In this document: in pieces, positions 49,500 to 61,709 of the stretch
Layout of the letters: every line of letters begins with the position of its first letter
Numbering within the stretch: the stretch's first letter is position 1
Origin: Cardinalis cardinalis
Taxonomy: Eukaryota; Chordata; Aves; Passeriformes; Cardinalidae
Reading direction: 5' to 3'
Length of the DNA stretch: 64,000 nucleotides
Assembly (NCBI GenBank): GCA_014549065.1
Contig: JACDOX010000001.1
Coordinates: 6,113,697 to 6,177,696 of the forward strand
The notes under the pieces: model-generated
The model's input: the letters and a program-made list of their open reading frames with translations, nothing else
Told to the model about the DNA's origin: nothing
Databases searched by the model: none
Program-made: the position numbers and the translations under genes

Positions 49500-52400
49500 A
49501 GGGAAAATGTTTTAAGATAATTCCTTTCTCATCTTTGTTTGTGCAAGTCTTTTTTGCCAGGCTTGTTAGCAAGGTACTCTGTGAATGATGAATATAAAGG
49601 GAAACTGCATGGGAGTCATGACTGTTTATGGGAAGGTTAATAATGGAACTGATCATGTCATCACTGACATTTTCCCTGTCTTTATTCATTTAACATATGG
49701 GAAGAAAGTCAAGGACAGAAAATGAAATAGAAAAGCTGAGCTCCTTCCTTCATTGCACTTAGATGAGCTGAATAATATAGAGTCATTCACTGTGAAACAG
49801 GGCAAAAAGTCAACAAATGCTAATGAGTCTCCATAGGTTTTATGCTTTCAATTCTCTATAGTCTTTATTGGTGTTTCTTCTGAAGCTTTGTGCTAGCAGT
49901 AAAGAGAGAAAACAGCAGTTTGAAGCAGTACTGGAGGTTGGCGCCTGCTGTGTCGAACTTCTCAAATTGCTGGGAATGAGAGAGCTTTAGTAGTTCCTGT
50001 ACAAAATTTAAATCTATATTTCAAGTGGCATTTCAATTGCTGCTGAGCTGCTGCATGGACTGAGTGGACAGAGGAAGAATGCTTCATCTCCTTGATTATT
50101 TCCTCAATGGCCTTTGAGCCATTCAGTGGAGTAGAGCTGAACATTTTCAATCTGTGGGCAAAACTGAGTACATAAATAAGAGTATAACAGTGAACAAACA
50201 TTGCAAACAGTCCATGTTTATGAACATGTTCAGTCACAAGGACAGAATGCTTCTTAGAGGAGAAATAAGTTACACTAAAATTGAAAGGGAACCTTACACA
50301 ATGTTCCCTGGTTTGTGTGGAGTACAACTTTAGAAATCCTAATCATGTACCCAGTGAGCTCAGGGAGGGGTGTAACCCTAATGCCCAAAGTCTGCAGTGA
50401 GCAGCTGGGCCTGATAGTGTGAATCTGCCTGCACCACACGGCTGCAGGAGTGCCTTCTAGGATGGAATCCTTCACCTCTACCAAGACAGTCTGGTGTCTC
50501 CTAAAATTTCTTCCCACCGGTTCTGCACCTGAGCAATTAATGCTGAAATCAGCTTCTTAGAAAATAGGTTCTTAAGACACACACAGTAACCTGAATTTCA
50601 CAAGATGAGACCAACCATTTAAATCTTCAGCTCTAAACATGTGTTTTAATTCTTCAGCAAGAACCCCATTTTCTGAAGAATCTCCTTGGTCCTTACACTG
50701 AGGACAAACTACTATCCCATGTTCACCAGGTTGTCCTTACCAGTTGCTACTCAAAATTCCTCTTCAAACATCCTTTGTGAATCTGGGATTGGTAGTGAAG
50801 ACTAGCAGATTTATTTCACAACTGGAACAATGTCATTTTTTAAGAAGTGACACTAGCGGTCAGCCTAAATGCATTAATTTTTCATCTCCCTGTATGCTCT
50901 GCTATGAGACAAAAGAAGTATCTATCCTCTGGGGATAAAGGAGCAATATAACATTTATCTTTCTAATGCCTACTCTAAGATCCTCACAAGTGTACAAGTG
51001 TCCTCATGCCAAGTTTTTTGTTTCAAACTCTTTTGGTAACTCAGCTGGACAGTGGGACAGGATAAATGAAGATACCTAATTTCTCTAGGGATTTTATTCC
51101 ACATAAAGAGACAAAGTTCAAAAATCCCTGAGCATATGCTGAATGATAATGCGTGCAGACCATGCAATTCAGCCTCATGGAGGTAGCCAGTCACACATTC
51201 CAAAAACTGTAAGGCCATGTTTTAAAGGTGATATGCATAAGCTAAGAAGCTCAGCTGTTCCCATGCTTATTAGAAGTTAATTCAAGGATCTATGCTGTGC
51301 TCCTGCTGAGCTGCAACATTTGCCTGATTAATGTTTTTTCAGTGTGAGCTCGTGGGGAATGATTACTTTCCTCTGTTTCTTTAGGCAGTGAGTCTGCCAC
51401 TGCTACCAAGGCATCTGTAAGCGTTTAAGGAACATTTCATCTCAGGGAGGGGATCCAGACACTGTTCATCAAAGAGTGCTGTTAGATCATGGCCTCAAAG
51501 TCCCACTAACCAGTTCAGGTTCAAATTCAAGTTGTCCCAATGTTACTTAGATCCAGACTTTTTTTAATGTTAGGTTGAGAAGGCAAAAGGGAAAAAAAAA
51601 GGGAAAAAAAAACTTGTAATTTATGTTATATAACGACTCCTTAGCTCCATTTCGAAACACCAGTGAAGAATGCTGATCACAACTTTCTAGCAACTGCTTC
51701 TACTTTGAGCAGAGGAAAAGCAACCCTTCCTGTGGCAGCTACCTGAGCACTCTGTAGTGATCCAGGGTTTCAGGGCTCCAGTTCCAATGTAGCAGGCTAT
51801 GGTCCCCAGGCACAAAACTTCAAGCAGTTACTGGTGAGACACTGTCCTGCAGGATCTGAGCCATCCAACACACAAAGCTAGGACTTCCATAGTTCCCCAT
51901 TGCTTTTCAGCTTTTCCTCCTCAACTTTAATTTCATTGACACAAACTTTCCAACTCCTCAGTCTGATTTCAGTACAAGGATTCAACAAGAATTCAAAGAC
52001 ACAGTACGTTTTACCTCAGACCACTGACTCCTGTGTGATTATCTATTCTCTCAAAAGAAAACCCAGCACAGTCTCAACAATCCCTTGAGGGAAAAGAAAA
52101 ATCTAAGAGAAGAGGAAAAAATGTGATATTATCCATTAAGTTCAGAGGGGAAAAGTAGAACACATAAAAATATGATGAAAAAAAACCATTAAAAAATTAT
52201 GTCCCAAAACATACTGCAGTACTTTCTGTTCTTCCTATAGTAGCACGAGAAAATTAAAAGCATAACACTTAAACTTTCATAAACTTCTGGTTTATAGAAT
52301 TTACCTTACTTTAATTTTGGCAATAAATTCTAGTACTAACAGTTATTATTAAAAAAAGAAAAAAAAATAAAAGGAAGATAACTGTAGACTGGAAGCATTG

Positions 52401-52730
52401 TAAAATTAAAGGGAAACCTGGTCTTTAGTTGTTGGGGGGTGTTAGCCAGAGAATATGGAATTAATGAATAAAACTGCTTTGCATTCGACAGCACATTTTT
52501 GCTACAAACACAAATTAAATCATTTGTTTCTAGTGTAGAAATCCATCCTATCAGTTTTTCCTCAGGCTCTGTTTTCACACTCCTCAGGGTGTCTGGCCGG
52601 TGGGAAAGAAAAAGAATTGATTTAAGACTCAGTTCTGCAACACTGTTAATTATGTGAGTGGATCTTACCGACAAATCATCCCTATGAAGCAAATATGCTT
52701 GTATGCATAGGAATTAGAGCTGGCTGGGAA
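49500..52730. other. Unique AT-rich DNA
   Basis: No repeat family or gene is recognised. Minus-strand open frames (49962-50327, 50275-50517) are featureless. A-rich runs occur near 51.59 kb. Confidence 0.45.
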
Positions 52731-52732
52731 TT

Positions 52733-52845
52733 TTCTTTTATTCTCCTTTTCTTTCTCTTTTTCTTTTCTTTCTCCTCTTCTCTTCTCTTCTCTTCTCTTC
52801 TCTTCTCTTCTCTTCTCTTCTCTTCTCTTCTCTTCTCTTCTCTTC
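52733..52845. repeat. TCTTC pentanucleotide microsatellite
   Basis: A CT-rich leader (52733-52776) passes into about 14 clean TCTTC units (52777-52845). The reverse strand is a GAAGA purine tract, and all open frames here (repeats of REEKR or LLFSS) are products of the repeat. Pure polypurine-polypyrimidine DNA of this length can form triplex (H-DNA) structures. Confidence 0.95.
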
Positions 52846-52849
52846 CCTC

Positions 52850-55800
52850 TGGAAACAATTTTTTGCGTAGATATTGCAACTTTTGATAAAATATATGAGT
52901 TTGGCTTGTTTCTGCTTCTTTCACAGACTTGGAAAGGGATTTTCCATGCAGATTTGCACACAGAAATTTGGGATCAGAAGATTGCTTTTGTATTGCATTC
53001 ACACAGTGCACACAGTCCAGGAAAGGTCTCCTCCTGGGGCTAACATTGCTGCCCTAGGAAAACTAGTTACATGCCATTTCAGTGGGGTCAAGAATAGGAA
53101 ATTTGCTGTGACAAGAAGTTCTGCTTGCTCCAAAATAAAATTTTAAGTTATGGTGAAGAATAAAATATATCCACTCCTGCTCTGGTCATTCTGTTAAATC
53201 AGCACTTGCAATTTGCTTTTCCATGCCTGTGTGGCAAGCACAAAACACCAGAACACCACTCTTCAGCAGCAGGTTCTTCAGTGGCTGTGACACCTTTCCA
53301 GTGACAAACCCAACTCCGTCAATTCCTTCTCCTTGCTTGGAAAGATGGTGACATTTAGTATTTGGCTCTAATCATATAAACAGACATTTGGTTTTCTGTT
53401 TGCCACTGAACTGCTTGGGATTTAACCTCCCTTTTACCTGCAAAACCAGCTTCATGCATAATCGACACAGAGAGATTCTATAAAACAGTAACTATAATTG
53501 TGAGTCAGAGAAAAATTCAACTTCATTGGGTATGACCATGTGCTGTCCGACAACTTTATTGTTGCCCTTACTTACTGGGTACTGGTCCAAAGCATGCTCA
53601 GTTTGAGATGTAACATAGCATTGACAAACCAGGTGTGACATAATTTATTCAAACATGTTTGCAGGTTCAGCCACAGAACTAAGAGCACACCAGAAATTCA
53701 AAATCTTTCTCTGCTGCTCAACCAAGTCTTTCAGACTGAGCTGATCCAGGTCTTGCAGCTGTGCCCAAGACAGTGCCTAACCCATCTAGATTAAAATAGG
53801 AAAGATCCAGTATTGTGCTAAGTCCTGCATGTGCGTATCTATACATGCATGTACACATACAGACCAGTAACAGGGCTTTGGGGTTTTTTTCTTGAATTAC
53901 CAACCCATGCAGGGAGCTACATTTTAGTACAATTGTAATTTTTCTGTAGATATGCTCATCTTTTAGTGTTTTCTGTAGTTTAACTCATTAAAGTTAAAAG
54001 GTCTCTGCAACCAGATTAAATCAAGCCCTTCTATAAATACAGATTCTTTGTGGAAAAAAAAAAAAAAAAGAAGTAAGGATTACCCTACTGTTCCTTTTAG
54101 AAGTCAGTTCACCGTTCAATGTTATGTTAAAGATGTGAATGGCTTTAGAGGCAAAGTACTTTTCTGTAGGCCTGGCACATGGTGATAAACTGAGTCCTAT
54201 TCAAGAAGAAACACAACTTNATCAGCAAGGGCTTGGATCAATGTTAGTACAATCAATCCCTTGACAGGAGAAACGGGGTTGTTATGACCATCACATACAT
54301 TTACTTCATACAGATGAGGTTTCCTATCGATGTCTCTTGTAGAGGAAAAGGATTGGTCTAATTAAAGCTGAGGACCTGGGAGAGATATATTCAAGTGTCC
54401 TCATCTGGGATAGATTTGCTATGGGACTCGGCCTATGGCAAAGCCCTGTGTTTAAGATTCCCATTTATAGAAAGTGGAAAAGTAGCTTTTTCATTTCTTT
54501 CAGGGATTTTGTGCAGATAAATATGTGGTACTTAAAAGCGCCATGTAGGAATGTAAAACAGAATCTGAACAACAGCCTCAAGAAGATGAGAATGATACTT
54601 ATTCTTTTAAGGCAAGGATATTAAACCAGTCAAGCAGAAGTATATAATTAAACTATTCTTTCCAAGGTTGTAAGTAAGCTCATTCCCCTGAAGGTGACTT
54701 GCCAGGAGCATATGCATTTTCTGTAAGATACTGATCTCTATTTTCAGTTTGTTAAATAATACTGGGAATAGAATTAAGACATTTATGCCTGCAAATGTGG
54801 TATTCTCAATGGCTACACAGAGAATCAGCTACCTGTCAAATTTCCCCACCTTGCACCAAGAAGAAATAAGGTAAGAGGAATGGGATTTTTCTTCCCTAGT
54901 CTAATAGCACAGACATTTAAATCCAAGCTAGTCACCCCAGGCTCCCTCTCAAGTTCATGTTGTGAATACATTCCTTCTAGCAGGTGATTCATCTCATCCT
55001 AAAGCAGACAACTAAAAATAGGTCGGGCTTTTACTTCTGTCAACTGCAGCAGCAGGTTAACATGAGAAGCTTACCTGGAAAGGTCTATACAGTGTCCCGC
55101 CATGTATCAATTTTGTGCCATTTTGTTGTGTAGGCTTTTTCTCATTTCTCTTGCGTGTGTTTAGAAAGTCTTCTAGCACTGTCTAAAATAACAGTTTCAC
55201 AAAATATAGCAAGTTTAGAAAGAGTGTTAAATGCAATTTATACCTCTTACATCCTGTGAGATAAACACTTGTCCTGCAAATTAATTGCACTAAAATTTTC
55301 TTGAGCCTGAGTTTGTCATCTACAGGTAGATAAAGCATAAAGGAAGTTAAAACCCTCACTGGTCTTTTTCTTCCTTCCAAAATAGTAGATATTCCTGTTT
55401 CCACAAAAATGTGGAGCTTCCTAAAGCCAGACTATACATACTTTGGGGGAAGAAAAGAGTATTTGTCAAACCAATGTGATTTCTTTTTATAAACATATCT
55501 TTTTCTAAGTTCCTTAGAAATACATCTATAATTTCTCTTCAGAGGGCTCATATCTGTGTATTTTGTACCTTATGTGCAATAGGAAGGCTCCTTCACCTGT
55601 CTGCAAGAAAAAACACAGCTTGCCTGCTGGATCAGTCCCACATAGGATTCAAAGTCTTGCTCAAAAATTTTAGAAGCAGCAAGAAGGCATCTACACAAGA
55701 ATAAAGCTCTGTCATTAGTAATTAGGAGTAAGGTACATGCGGATAATTTTTAAAAAATCAACAACACATATATTTTGCCCATGAACACTGGCATTTAAGA

Positions 55801-56460
55801 CAGAATTTGTGCCTTAACAAAAGAACAGCTTCCAGAAGTCTAGATAAATTTTCCTAATTTGATTTCAGTGATCAATAATATGTGTTCAGTAGAGGTGTCT
55901 TGGGAAGACCTACCAAGTGAGCAGTTATATTCACCAGACATACTCTCTCATTAGTGGTTACTTTAGAAACAATTGTTTCTGAAATGAAAGATGAGTAAAA
56001 TTACATTTAAACTATTGCCTTTAATACACCAAAGAGGACCTTAAAATGAACTGAAGAGGAAAGATATCATATGATTTTGTGGCTTTTTCACACAACACTA
56101 ATACAAGAAAGAAAACAGAATTGTAGCAGAAGTACAGATCTTCTTGTTGATTTTAGGGTATCAAAAGGATTTAAAAAAATGTTTCTAAACCATTTTAGAA
56201 TAGAAGAGTAAAAAGGGAGAAGGGGAATGGATCTGATTTTTATTATCCTTGCTAAATGTCCAATTTATCCTTTTACTGTCAAATCTCTTCAATTTTCTGA
56301 GAGATCTTAGGGCCCTGTGAGCTTCCGAGACAAAAAAAGCAATGCCCCATCCTGAGCTTATAAGCTCATTAAAAAGACCATTTTCACCATCTTTAACGGC
56401 CAGATGAAAACAGCTGGATTTTATCTCTAAAACTTAGCCTACATCAGTAGGTGAGGACCT
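52850..56460. other. Unique AT-rich DNA with one A tract
   Basis: No gene or repeat family is recognised apart from the 16-base A run at 54054-54069. Confidence 0.45.
54054..54069 (+). repeat. A homopolymer (16 bases)
   Basis: Sixteen A residues with no recognisable LINE, SINE or processed pseudogene body upstream. It may be a relic tail or simple slippage. Confidence 0.9.
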
Positions 56461-56479
56461 GACAGATTCCTGACACCCT

Positions 56480-56960
56480 CGGCAGAGGAAGTAACAGGCA
56501 TGTGAAGATCATTCCTCATGCGTCCCCAGATGTGCTCCGTTCTGCTTCTCATACTGAATGCAGGTGCCCAGGTGCTGGCAATTAGAAGCAGNAGAGGGGA
56601 CTTCTGCAAGGAGAGGCCATGGCTGTCCTATGCCAGGCATAGACATCTGCAGGAGACCTACTGCAGGGCACAGCTGAGCCCATCAGCAACACTGCTGGCT
56701 CCTCTCTGGTAAGATATTTCAGATGGTAAAAAATGCTGCACAGTATCTGTGAGAGAGGTGCGAGAAAAATGTGAGAAACAGCTCTGCAGATGCCAAGAAG
56801 AAGGCAAGGGGATGCTCCAGATCCTCCTGCATGACCCATGCTGTGTCAGTGGACATTCCTGAATGACTGCAGCTGATGCAGAGTTCATTCTGGAGCCGGG
56901 GAAAACTGGAGAGTAAAGAGCAGCTGAGGGGAGCTGTTACGAACTGAGCCCAAACCTGCT
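56480..56960 (+). mobile_element. Possible degraded ERV-derived fragment
   Basis: GC-richer than the flanks. Runs such as 'gtgagagaggtgcgagaaaa', 'atgtgagaaacagctctgca' and 'gatgctccagatcctcctgc' recall an ERV-derived repeat common in passerine genomes (typical copies have 'gagaaatgtgagaagaac' and 'gccctgcagacacc' words). Several short open frames on both strands here are not gene-like. The identification is from memory and weak, and no ends are defined. Confidence 0.32.
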
Positions 56961-57197
56961 GCATTTCTGTACTGCTGGCTAAGAGCTGGCACGACATGGA
57001 AATTTCATGTTCATTGCTCAAACTNTCCATCACCATTCACTAAAGCAGGATTTGGTCCTTTCAGTCTTGAGTGATAGGAGTAGTACTCATTGAAGTCCAT
57101 GTCCACAGGCTGTGGTAAGAGAATAGATAGAGTACTTTGAACAAACCCTGTGCAACTGGCACAGACCAGAGAGGTAAAATAGTGGCTCTGCTCTATC

Positions 57198-57203
57198 ACC
57201 AAA
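57198..57203 (+). repeat. Target-site duplication, left (ACCAAA)
   Basis: Six bases immediately before the LTR, repeated exactly after it at 57635-57640. Confidence 0.88.
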
Positions 57204-57634
57204 TGTTGTATTTTCTGAGACTCCTGACCAAGGGATGAATGATGCATCTGACTCCATATTCTTAGAAGGCTAATTTATTATTTTAAGATACTATATTATA
57301 TTAAAGGATACTAAACTAAACTATACTAAGCTATACTAAAGAATAGAGAAAGGATACAGACAGAAGGCTAAAAGATACTAATGAAAACTCGTGACTCTCT
57401 CTTCAGAGTCCAACACAGCTTGGCCCCAGTTGGCCATTAAGTCAAAACAATTCACAGCAGAAACCAATGAAACAATCACCTGTTGGTAAACAATGTCCAA
57501 ACACATTCCAAAGCAGCAAAACACAGGAGAAGCAAATCAGATAATTGTTGTTTTCATTTTTTCCCTGAGGCTTCTCATCTTCCCAGGAGAAGAATCCTGG
57601 GCAGAGAGATTTTTCAGAAAATATGACGGTGACA
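57204..57634 (-). mobile_element. Solo LTR, ERVK-like, 431 bp
   Basis: It begins TGTTGTATTTTCTGAGACTC and ends 'atatgacggtgaca', with an exact 6-bp ACCAAA duplication on both sides. AATAAA on the minus strand (57274-57279) gives minus orientation. The internal order matches a very common passerine class II LTR: 'agaaggctaatttattattt', 'actaaactatactaag', 'gaaaactcgtgactctctct', 'agttggccattaagtcaaaa', 'aacaatgtccaaacacattc', 'gcaaaacacaggagaagcaa' and 'ctgaggcttctcatcttccc'. No internal retroviral sequence is present, so this is an LTR-LTR recombination product. It shares architecture with the LTR at 31.3 kb but is a different subfamily. Confidence 0.94.
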
Positions 57635-57640
57635 ACCAAA
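57635..57640 (+). repeat. Target-site duplication, right (ACCAAA)
   Basis: Exact second copy of the duplication that bounds the 431-bp LTR. Confidence 0.88.
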
Positions 57641-57644
57641 ACAG

Positions 57645-60075
57645 CATCCAGACCTGTAAGTTAAAAGAAATCTCAAAGACCTTTTCAGTGAAGGAGCATT
57701 TTCCAGAGCTCAGGAACACACTGCTCACGTATAATTTTTCTACTGTGCTATAGAAGAGGCAATAGAGATATGAACTAAGGAGTCTTCTACCTTTTGTCCT
57801 CCACCAGAAAGAAATCCTGGAGCAGTGAGTGACATGGGCTTAGCAGTGGCTCCACCAGAAAATCCATAATAGAATATTTTACTCTGAAAAGACCTAATTT
57901 TATCTGCAGTAAAACAAAAGCAACAGAAAAACCTTTCTTCTCGAAAAGTCCGGTGTTTTCATGGTGTGAAGCCACATGAGGATGCAGCAAAGGATTCAGA
58001 CATAGANATCTTTTCAAGAAACCAATGCTCTGGTCCAGTATTTCAGAGAAATTCAGTCTCATAAACATGCACACACATACACAGGCCTTGTACATTTGTT
58101 GATCTCTAATTTCTTTTTCCTCTTGACAGAGCTTATAATAAATCAGAAAGGNTAACAGGCAGAATTACCACACAAGAGAAATGAACTGGAAAAATGGATA
58201 ATAGTGTTTATGTTCATAATTTACATTCCATTTGCGGCTTCATTCAGAAGAGCAGCCCAGTAGCCAGTTGCAGTCTATTCAAGTGAGTCAAATAAATAAA
58301 AGACTTTTATTATTTTTGTTGAACAATCTCTCAGTTTGCCTGTAAATAAAATTATTTTTTGCTGAAAACTATTGAATTTTCTCTAGGTAATTTATCATTT
58401 GTGGCACACTCTGAGCACACTAATACAGAGAGATGCCTGGACAGAAAACTTTTATTGTAATTGGTAAGATAGCAGCATCAGTTCTGGCACTTCTCAAATT
58501 TGCAATTATGGAAAAGACTTTGTTCTGGAAAAAACCTTTCAAATTTAAAATTATTAAAACTGAAGAGGGAAAGAAAACAAAACNCAACACACACCTCCAC
58601 TTTCTTAGAGAGCGACAAAAAAAAGAATTGCTGGATGATTTCAACTGGTTTTCAGAATGCACTTTGGTAATTTGTTATCAAGAAATGTGAAATACTCCTA
58701 AGTGTATACAGCACATTACCAAATAAATAGGTTTTCTGACAGCTTTTTCAGGCGAACAGATGAATTGATCTATGAAAAAACATAATAAGTTATGTTGGCT
58801 ATTAAAACATGAACAAAATAAATTTTTTCATGCAACTACATTGGAAGTTTTGATCTCAGCTGGTTCTAAAATGAAACTGNTTTTTTTTCAAAAAGAGTCA
58901 TGGGTGGCAAAAAATCTGCAACTNTAAAACCATACTGCACACAGGATTTGATCATAAATTCCTGTGTTGCAGAAGCAACACACAACTCAGCANACACAAG
59001 CTGACCAGCCTTGAGGAACTTTTGTCATTTCCATTGCATTTTCTTGAGAAGTGAGACTGAAAACTCTTTTGGCCCACACATTTCCTAATGATTTCTACAG
59101 CCAAGCCACAAAAGAGACAGTGTCAGGTGTCCTGCACCCTCTGCAGTTCAACTATAGTACAATTATGGAAAATCTAATTTTTCAGTTGTCTTGGGGAAAA
59201 AAGCCACTATTATCAATCAAAATTTCAGTTTGAGAAAACATGCATTAATTCCTAGCATTCCAATAGAAAAAATTTTAATCAGTTTCAATTTTTATCTGAA
59301 AACATCTGTGAGAAAACCTTCCTCCCCTAATTGCCAGAGAGGCTCATAGGCTCCTCAACCCACAGCCATCTTTCCACCTCACNCACAAGGAACAGGCACA
59401 TGGACTGTAACCCTCATCTTTGCAAAACATTCCTGGTTTCTCAGGAATTCCTTGAACTTTTAAACTGCTCCTTTAATGTTTCCTCCAGACCCATAATCTG
59501 CAGCAATGGGAATGCAGGAGGCTCTTGCTCACAAGCCATTTTGCAATCACAATAACATTTCACTCCATGTCTTCTGCTTGCAGCTCTCCCACCCCCTCTC
59601 TTGCCCCTTAGTTCCCTGCCCACATTTTTATTCTTCTTCAACAGTTGGCCAAGTAGTAAGTGACCCCTTTTTCCTATTGAGGAGCCATTTTCTCATGAAA
59701 TTTTACAGCTAAGAAAACCTTACCGTTCAGCCACTTAGAGCAGTGATGGGACCTAAACAGGTGTTTGCTGCTCATACACTCTACACTTTCTGTTATATGT
59801 AGCATTTNATCACAAAGGAAAGCATTTTGATTCAGCTGTAATCATGAATCTGTAATAAAGGACTCAGTCAAGCTGTGAATGTGCTACATTAGCTACAAAT
59901 TNTTCCTAATCTACATACATTCCTAGCTCTGGCATTCAGTAGATAGGGAATTTGTCATCTCTCCCACATAACTGTGCAGCTATTGTATTCAAAAATGTTG
60001 CCCTTCTCCTCCAGAGAGGGATAATCAAAACTGTGTGAACTGAAAATATCCAAAACTTGGACAAGAGCTATAAAC
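57645..60075. other. Unique AT-rich DNA
   Basis: No gene or repeat family is recognised. Ambiguous bases are frequent (for example 58007, 58152, 58584, 58880, 58924, 58992 and 59383). The part at 59320-59720 is somewhat GC-richer but unassigned. Confidence 0.4.
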
Positions 60076-60077
60076 AT

Positions 60078-60219
60078 AAATGGAGAAGTGGTTGGTTGGA
60101 GCATAGTGCTAAAAAGGCCAAGGTCTTGGGTTCAATCTCTGTATGGGCCATCCACTNAGGAGCTGGATTCCATGATCCTTGTGAGTTCCATCCAACTCAG
60201 GCCATTCTGTGATTCTCAG
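60078..60219 (+). mobile_element. tRNA-Ile-derived SINE (TguSINE1-like)
   Basis: The head (60078-60150) aligns to a tRNA-Ile gene: 'gttggttggagcatagtgct' for the D arm to anticodon stem, loop CTAAAAA where tRNA-Ile has CTAATAA, 'ggccaaggtcttgggttcaa' through the T arm, and 'gtatgggcca' at the acceptor. The B box GGTTCAATC is at 60129-60137; the A box is degraded. The tail (60157-60219) is the CR1 3' end: 'ttccatgatccttgtgagtt', 'ccatccaactcaggccattc' and 'tgtgattctcag'. A tRNA-Ile head on a CR1-mobilised tail is the structure of TguSINE1, a passerine SINE that depends on CR1 for retrotransposition. Promoter and anticodon changes suggest an old, inactive copy. It is not a functional tRNA gene. 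Confidence 0.88.
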
Positions 60220-60224
60220 GTGAG

Positions 60225-61555
60225 ACTGCTAAAAATAAGAATTAGGGGAACAGAACTTCTTTGTTTCCTGAGAACTCATTCTTGCAAAACACTTTCTTGC
60301 AAGCATGAACAGCAGGCCTAAAGCTAACTCTCAGATCTCTTCTTATTGCTCATGTGACACAGGTGGATAAGCTCAGATATTCTGCATAAAAGCCAGATCC
60401 ATTTTCCTTCCCTTATACAGCAATACAAAGCTACTCATACGCCAAAAGCTGCAGCTCTGAATGATCAAATCCAGCAAGTTGTCAATGGTCCTGAAGCTGC
60501 TCCACTTAATCCACTCTTCAGNAACAAAAAACTTGCCCTGGAGTTCAGCTCCCAGCAACAGCTACGCAGCAGAGCCCTGTGCATACTTAGCTAGGGAAAA
60601 TATATTGCACACAGCACATTGCTATCTCATGCTCCAATTAAAGGAATGCAAATATACCTGCAATCTTGCCCTAGAGACCCAATCATTTGCATTTTTTCCT
60701 CATAGAATCATTTTGATTCATTGGCATGACTGTAAGTTATATGAAACATGAGGTGATATCATGAACTCTTCCTCAAAATTGCTTTCAGAAACTAGAAGAA
60801 CCTTTGATTTGCCCCATTACTAAGTACTTGCTATGCAATCCACAACCATCAATTTAGAGCAAAATTCTGGACCTGAGGTGNAAACTTATTTTTTCCTCCA
60901 TTCATCAGAAGAATGCACTTCACCATACAATTTTCCTGAGGTCAAAAAGAGCATATTTGTCAAAGCAAAGCTTTTAAAGAGATGCTTTCTACATGTTAGT
61001 ATGAATTCAAGTATTTATTTATAAAATTTTAATGTTCATGTTATACTTTAGGGTCAAACTAGAATCTCTTCTGTATAAGAAAGATACATTTTGCATCTCT
61101 CTCTTAATTTGTATTTTTACACACAACTCTTCATAAATTGACTTCAAAATTTGACTGTAAAAAGAAGAGTTCACATTAATAGTGCATTAGCNATTCTTGT
61201 GGCTTTTCAAGCCCATGTTTACAGTTTTAAAATTGGTCAAACTTGGAAAAAATCTTAGTTTTTCATNATACCAAACTAAAGTTACTGGATACTGCAGTTC
61301 AAATGCAATGCCCTTCAGACAAAAATTAAAGAACTTTATTTCTACTTTAGGAGAACACAAATATGAACAGTCAAGACACAAACATCTCTTCTGCACTAGT
61401 TTCACAGTAAGTAATCACTTAGGACCGTGTTAAAGTAAACAGTGCTTGTAGAAGCGAGTACAGCTAGGTGTTTAAGTTAGAGGGTCAAATACAAACAGGC
61501 ACAGAAAAAAGCCTTATCTTTTCTCTTCCCCTTTATTTCTACCTGCATGTGGCTG
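60225..61555. other. Unique AT-rich DNA
   Basis: No feature is supported; open frames are short. Confidence 0.45.
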
Positions 61556-61559
61556 CATC

Positions 61560-61700
61560 ATTTTACCTGTTCAAGCTGTATTTCTTTAGCTGATGACATT
61601 TGGATTGTGCTGGTAATTAGCTTGGGGAGGCAAAGACTAATGACCCCAATTATTGCTGAAGGCACGGCTGGAGAATCTTAAAAGCTAAAGTTTATCAGAG
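61560..61700. promoter_or_regulatory. Possible conserved non-coding block
   Basis: A block of balanced composition contains several homeodomain-core TAAT/ATTA words ('ggtaattagcttgg', 'gactaatgacc', 'ccaattattgctg') spaced 10-25 bases apart, with no repeat signature. This texture is seen in vertebrate conserved enhancers, but conservation cannot be judged from one sequence. Confidence 0.15.
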
Positions 61701-61709
61701 TGTGTGTGG

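Noticed and set aside
49197..49515. Open frames with repeated IYIY on both strands
   Set aside because: Produced by the AT microsatellite.
52665..53011. Open frames encoding repeated REEKR or LLFSS
   Set aside because: Translations of the TCTTC/GAAGA array, open in several frames because the repeat lacks stop codons.
54054..54069. A16 run as the tail of a processed pseudogene
   Set aside because: No coding similarity, polyadenylation signal or target duplication could be found upstream.
60078..60150. Functional tRNA-Ile gene
   Set aside because: The anticodon position is altered to AAA, the 5' acceptor strand and A box are degraded, and the sequence continues directly into a CR1 tail, so it is a SINE head.
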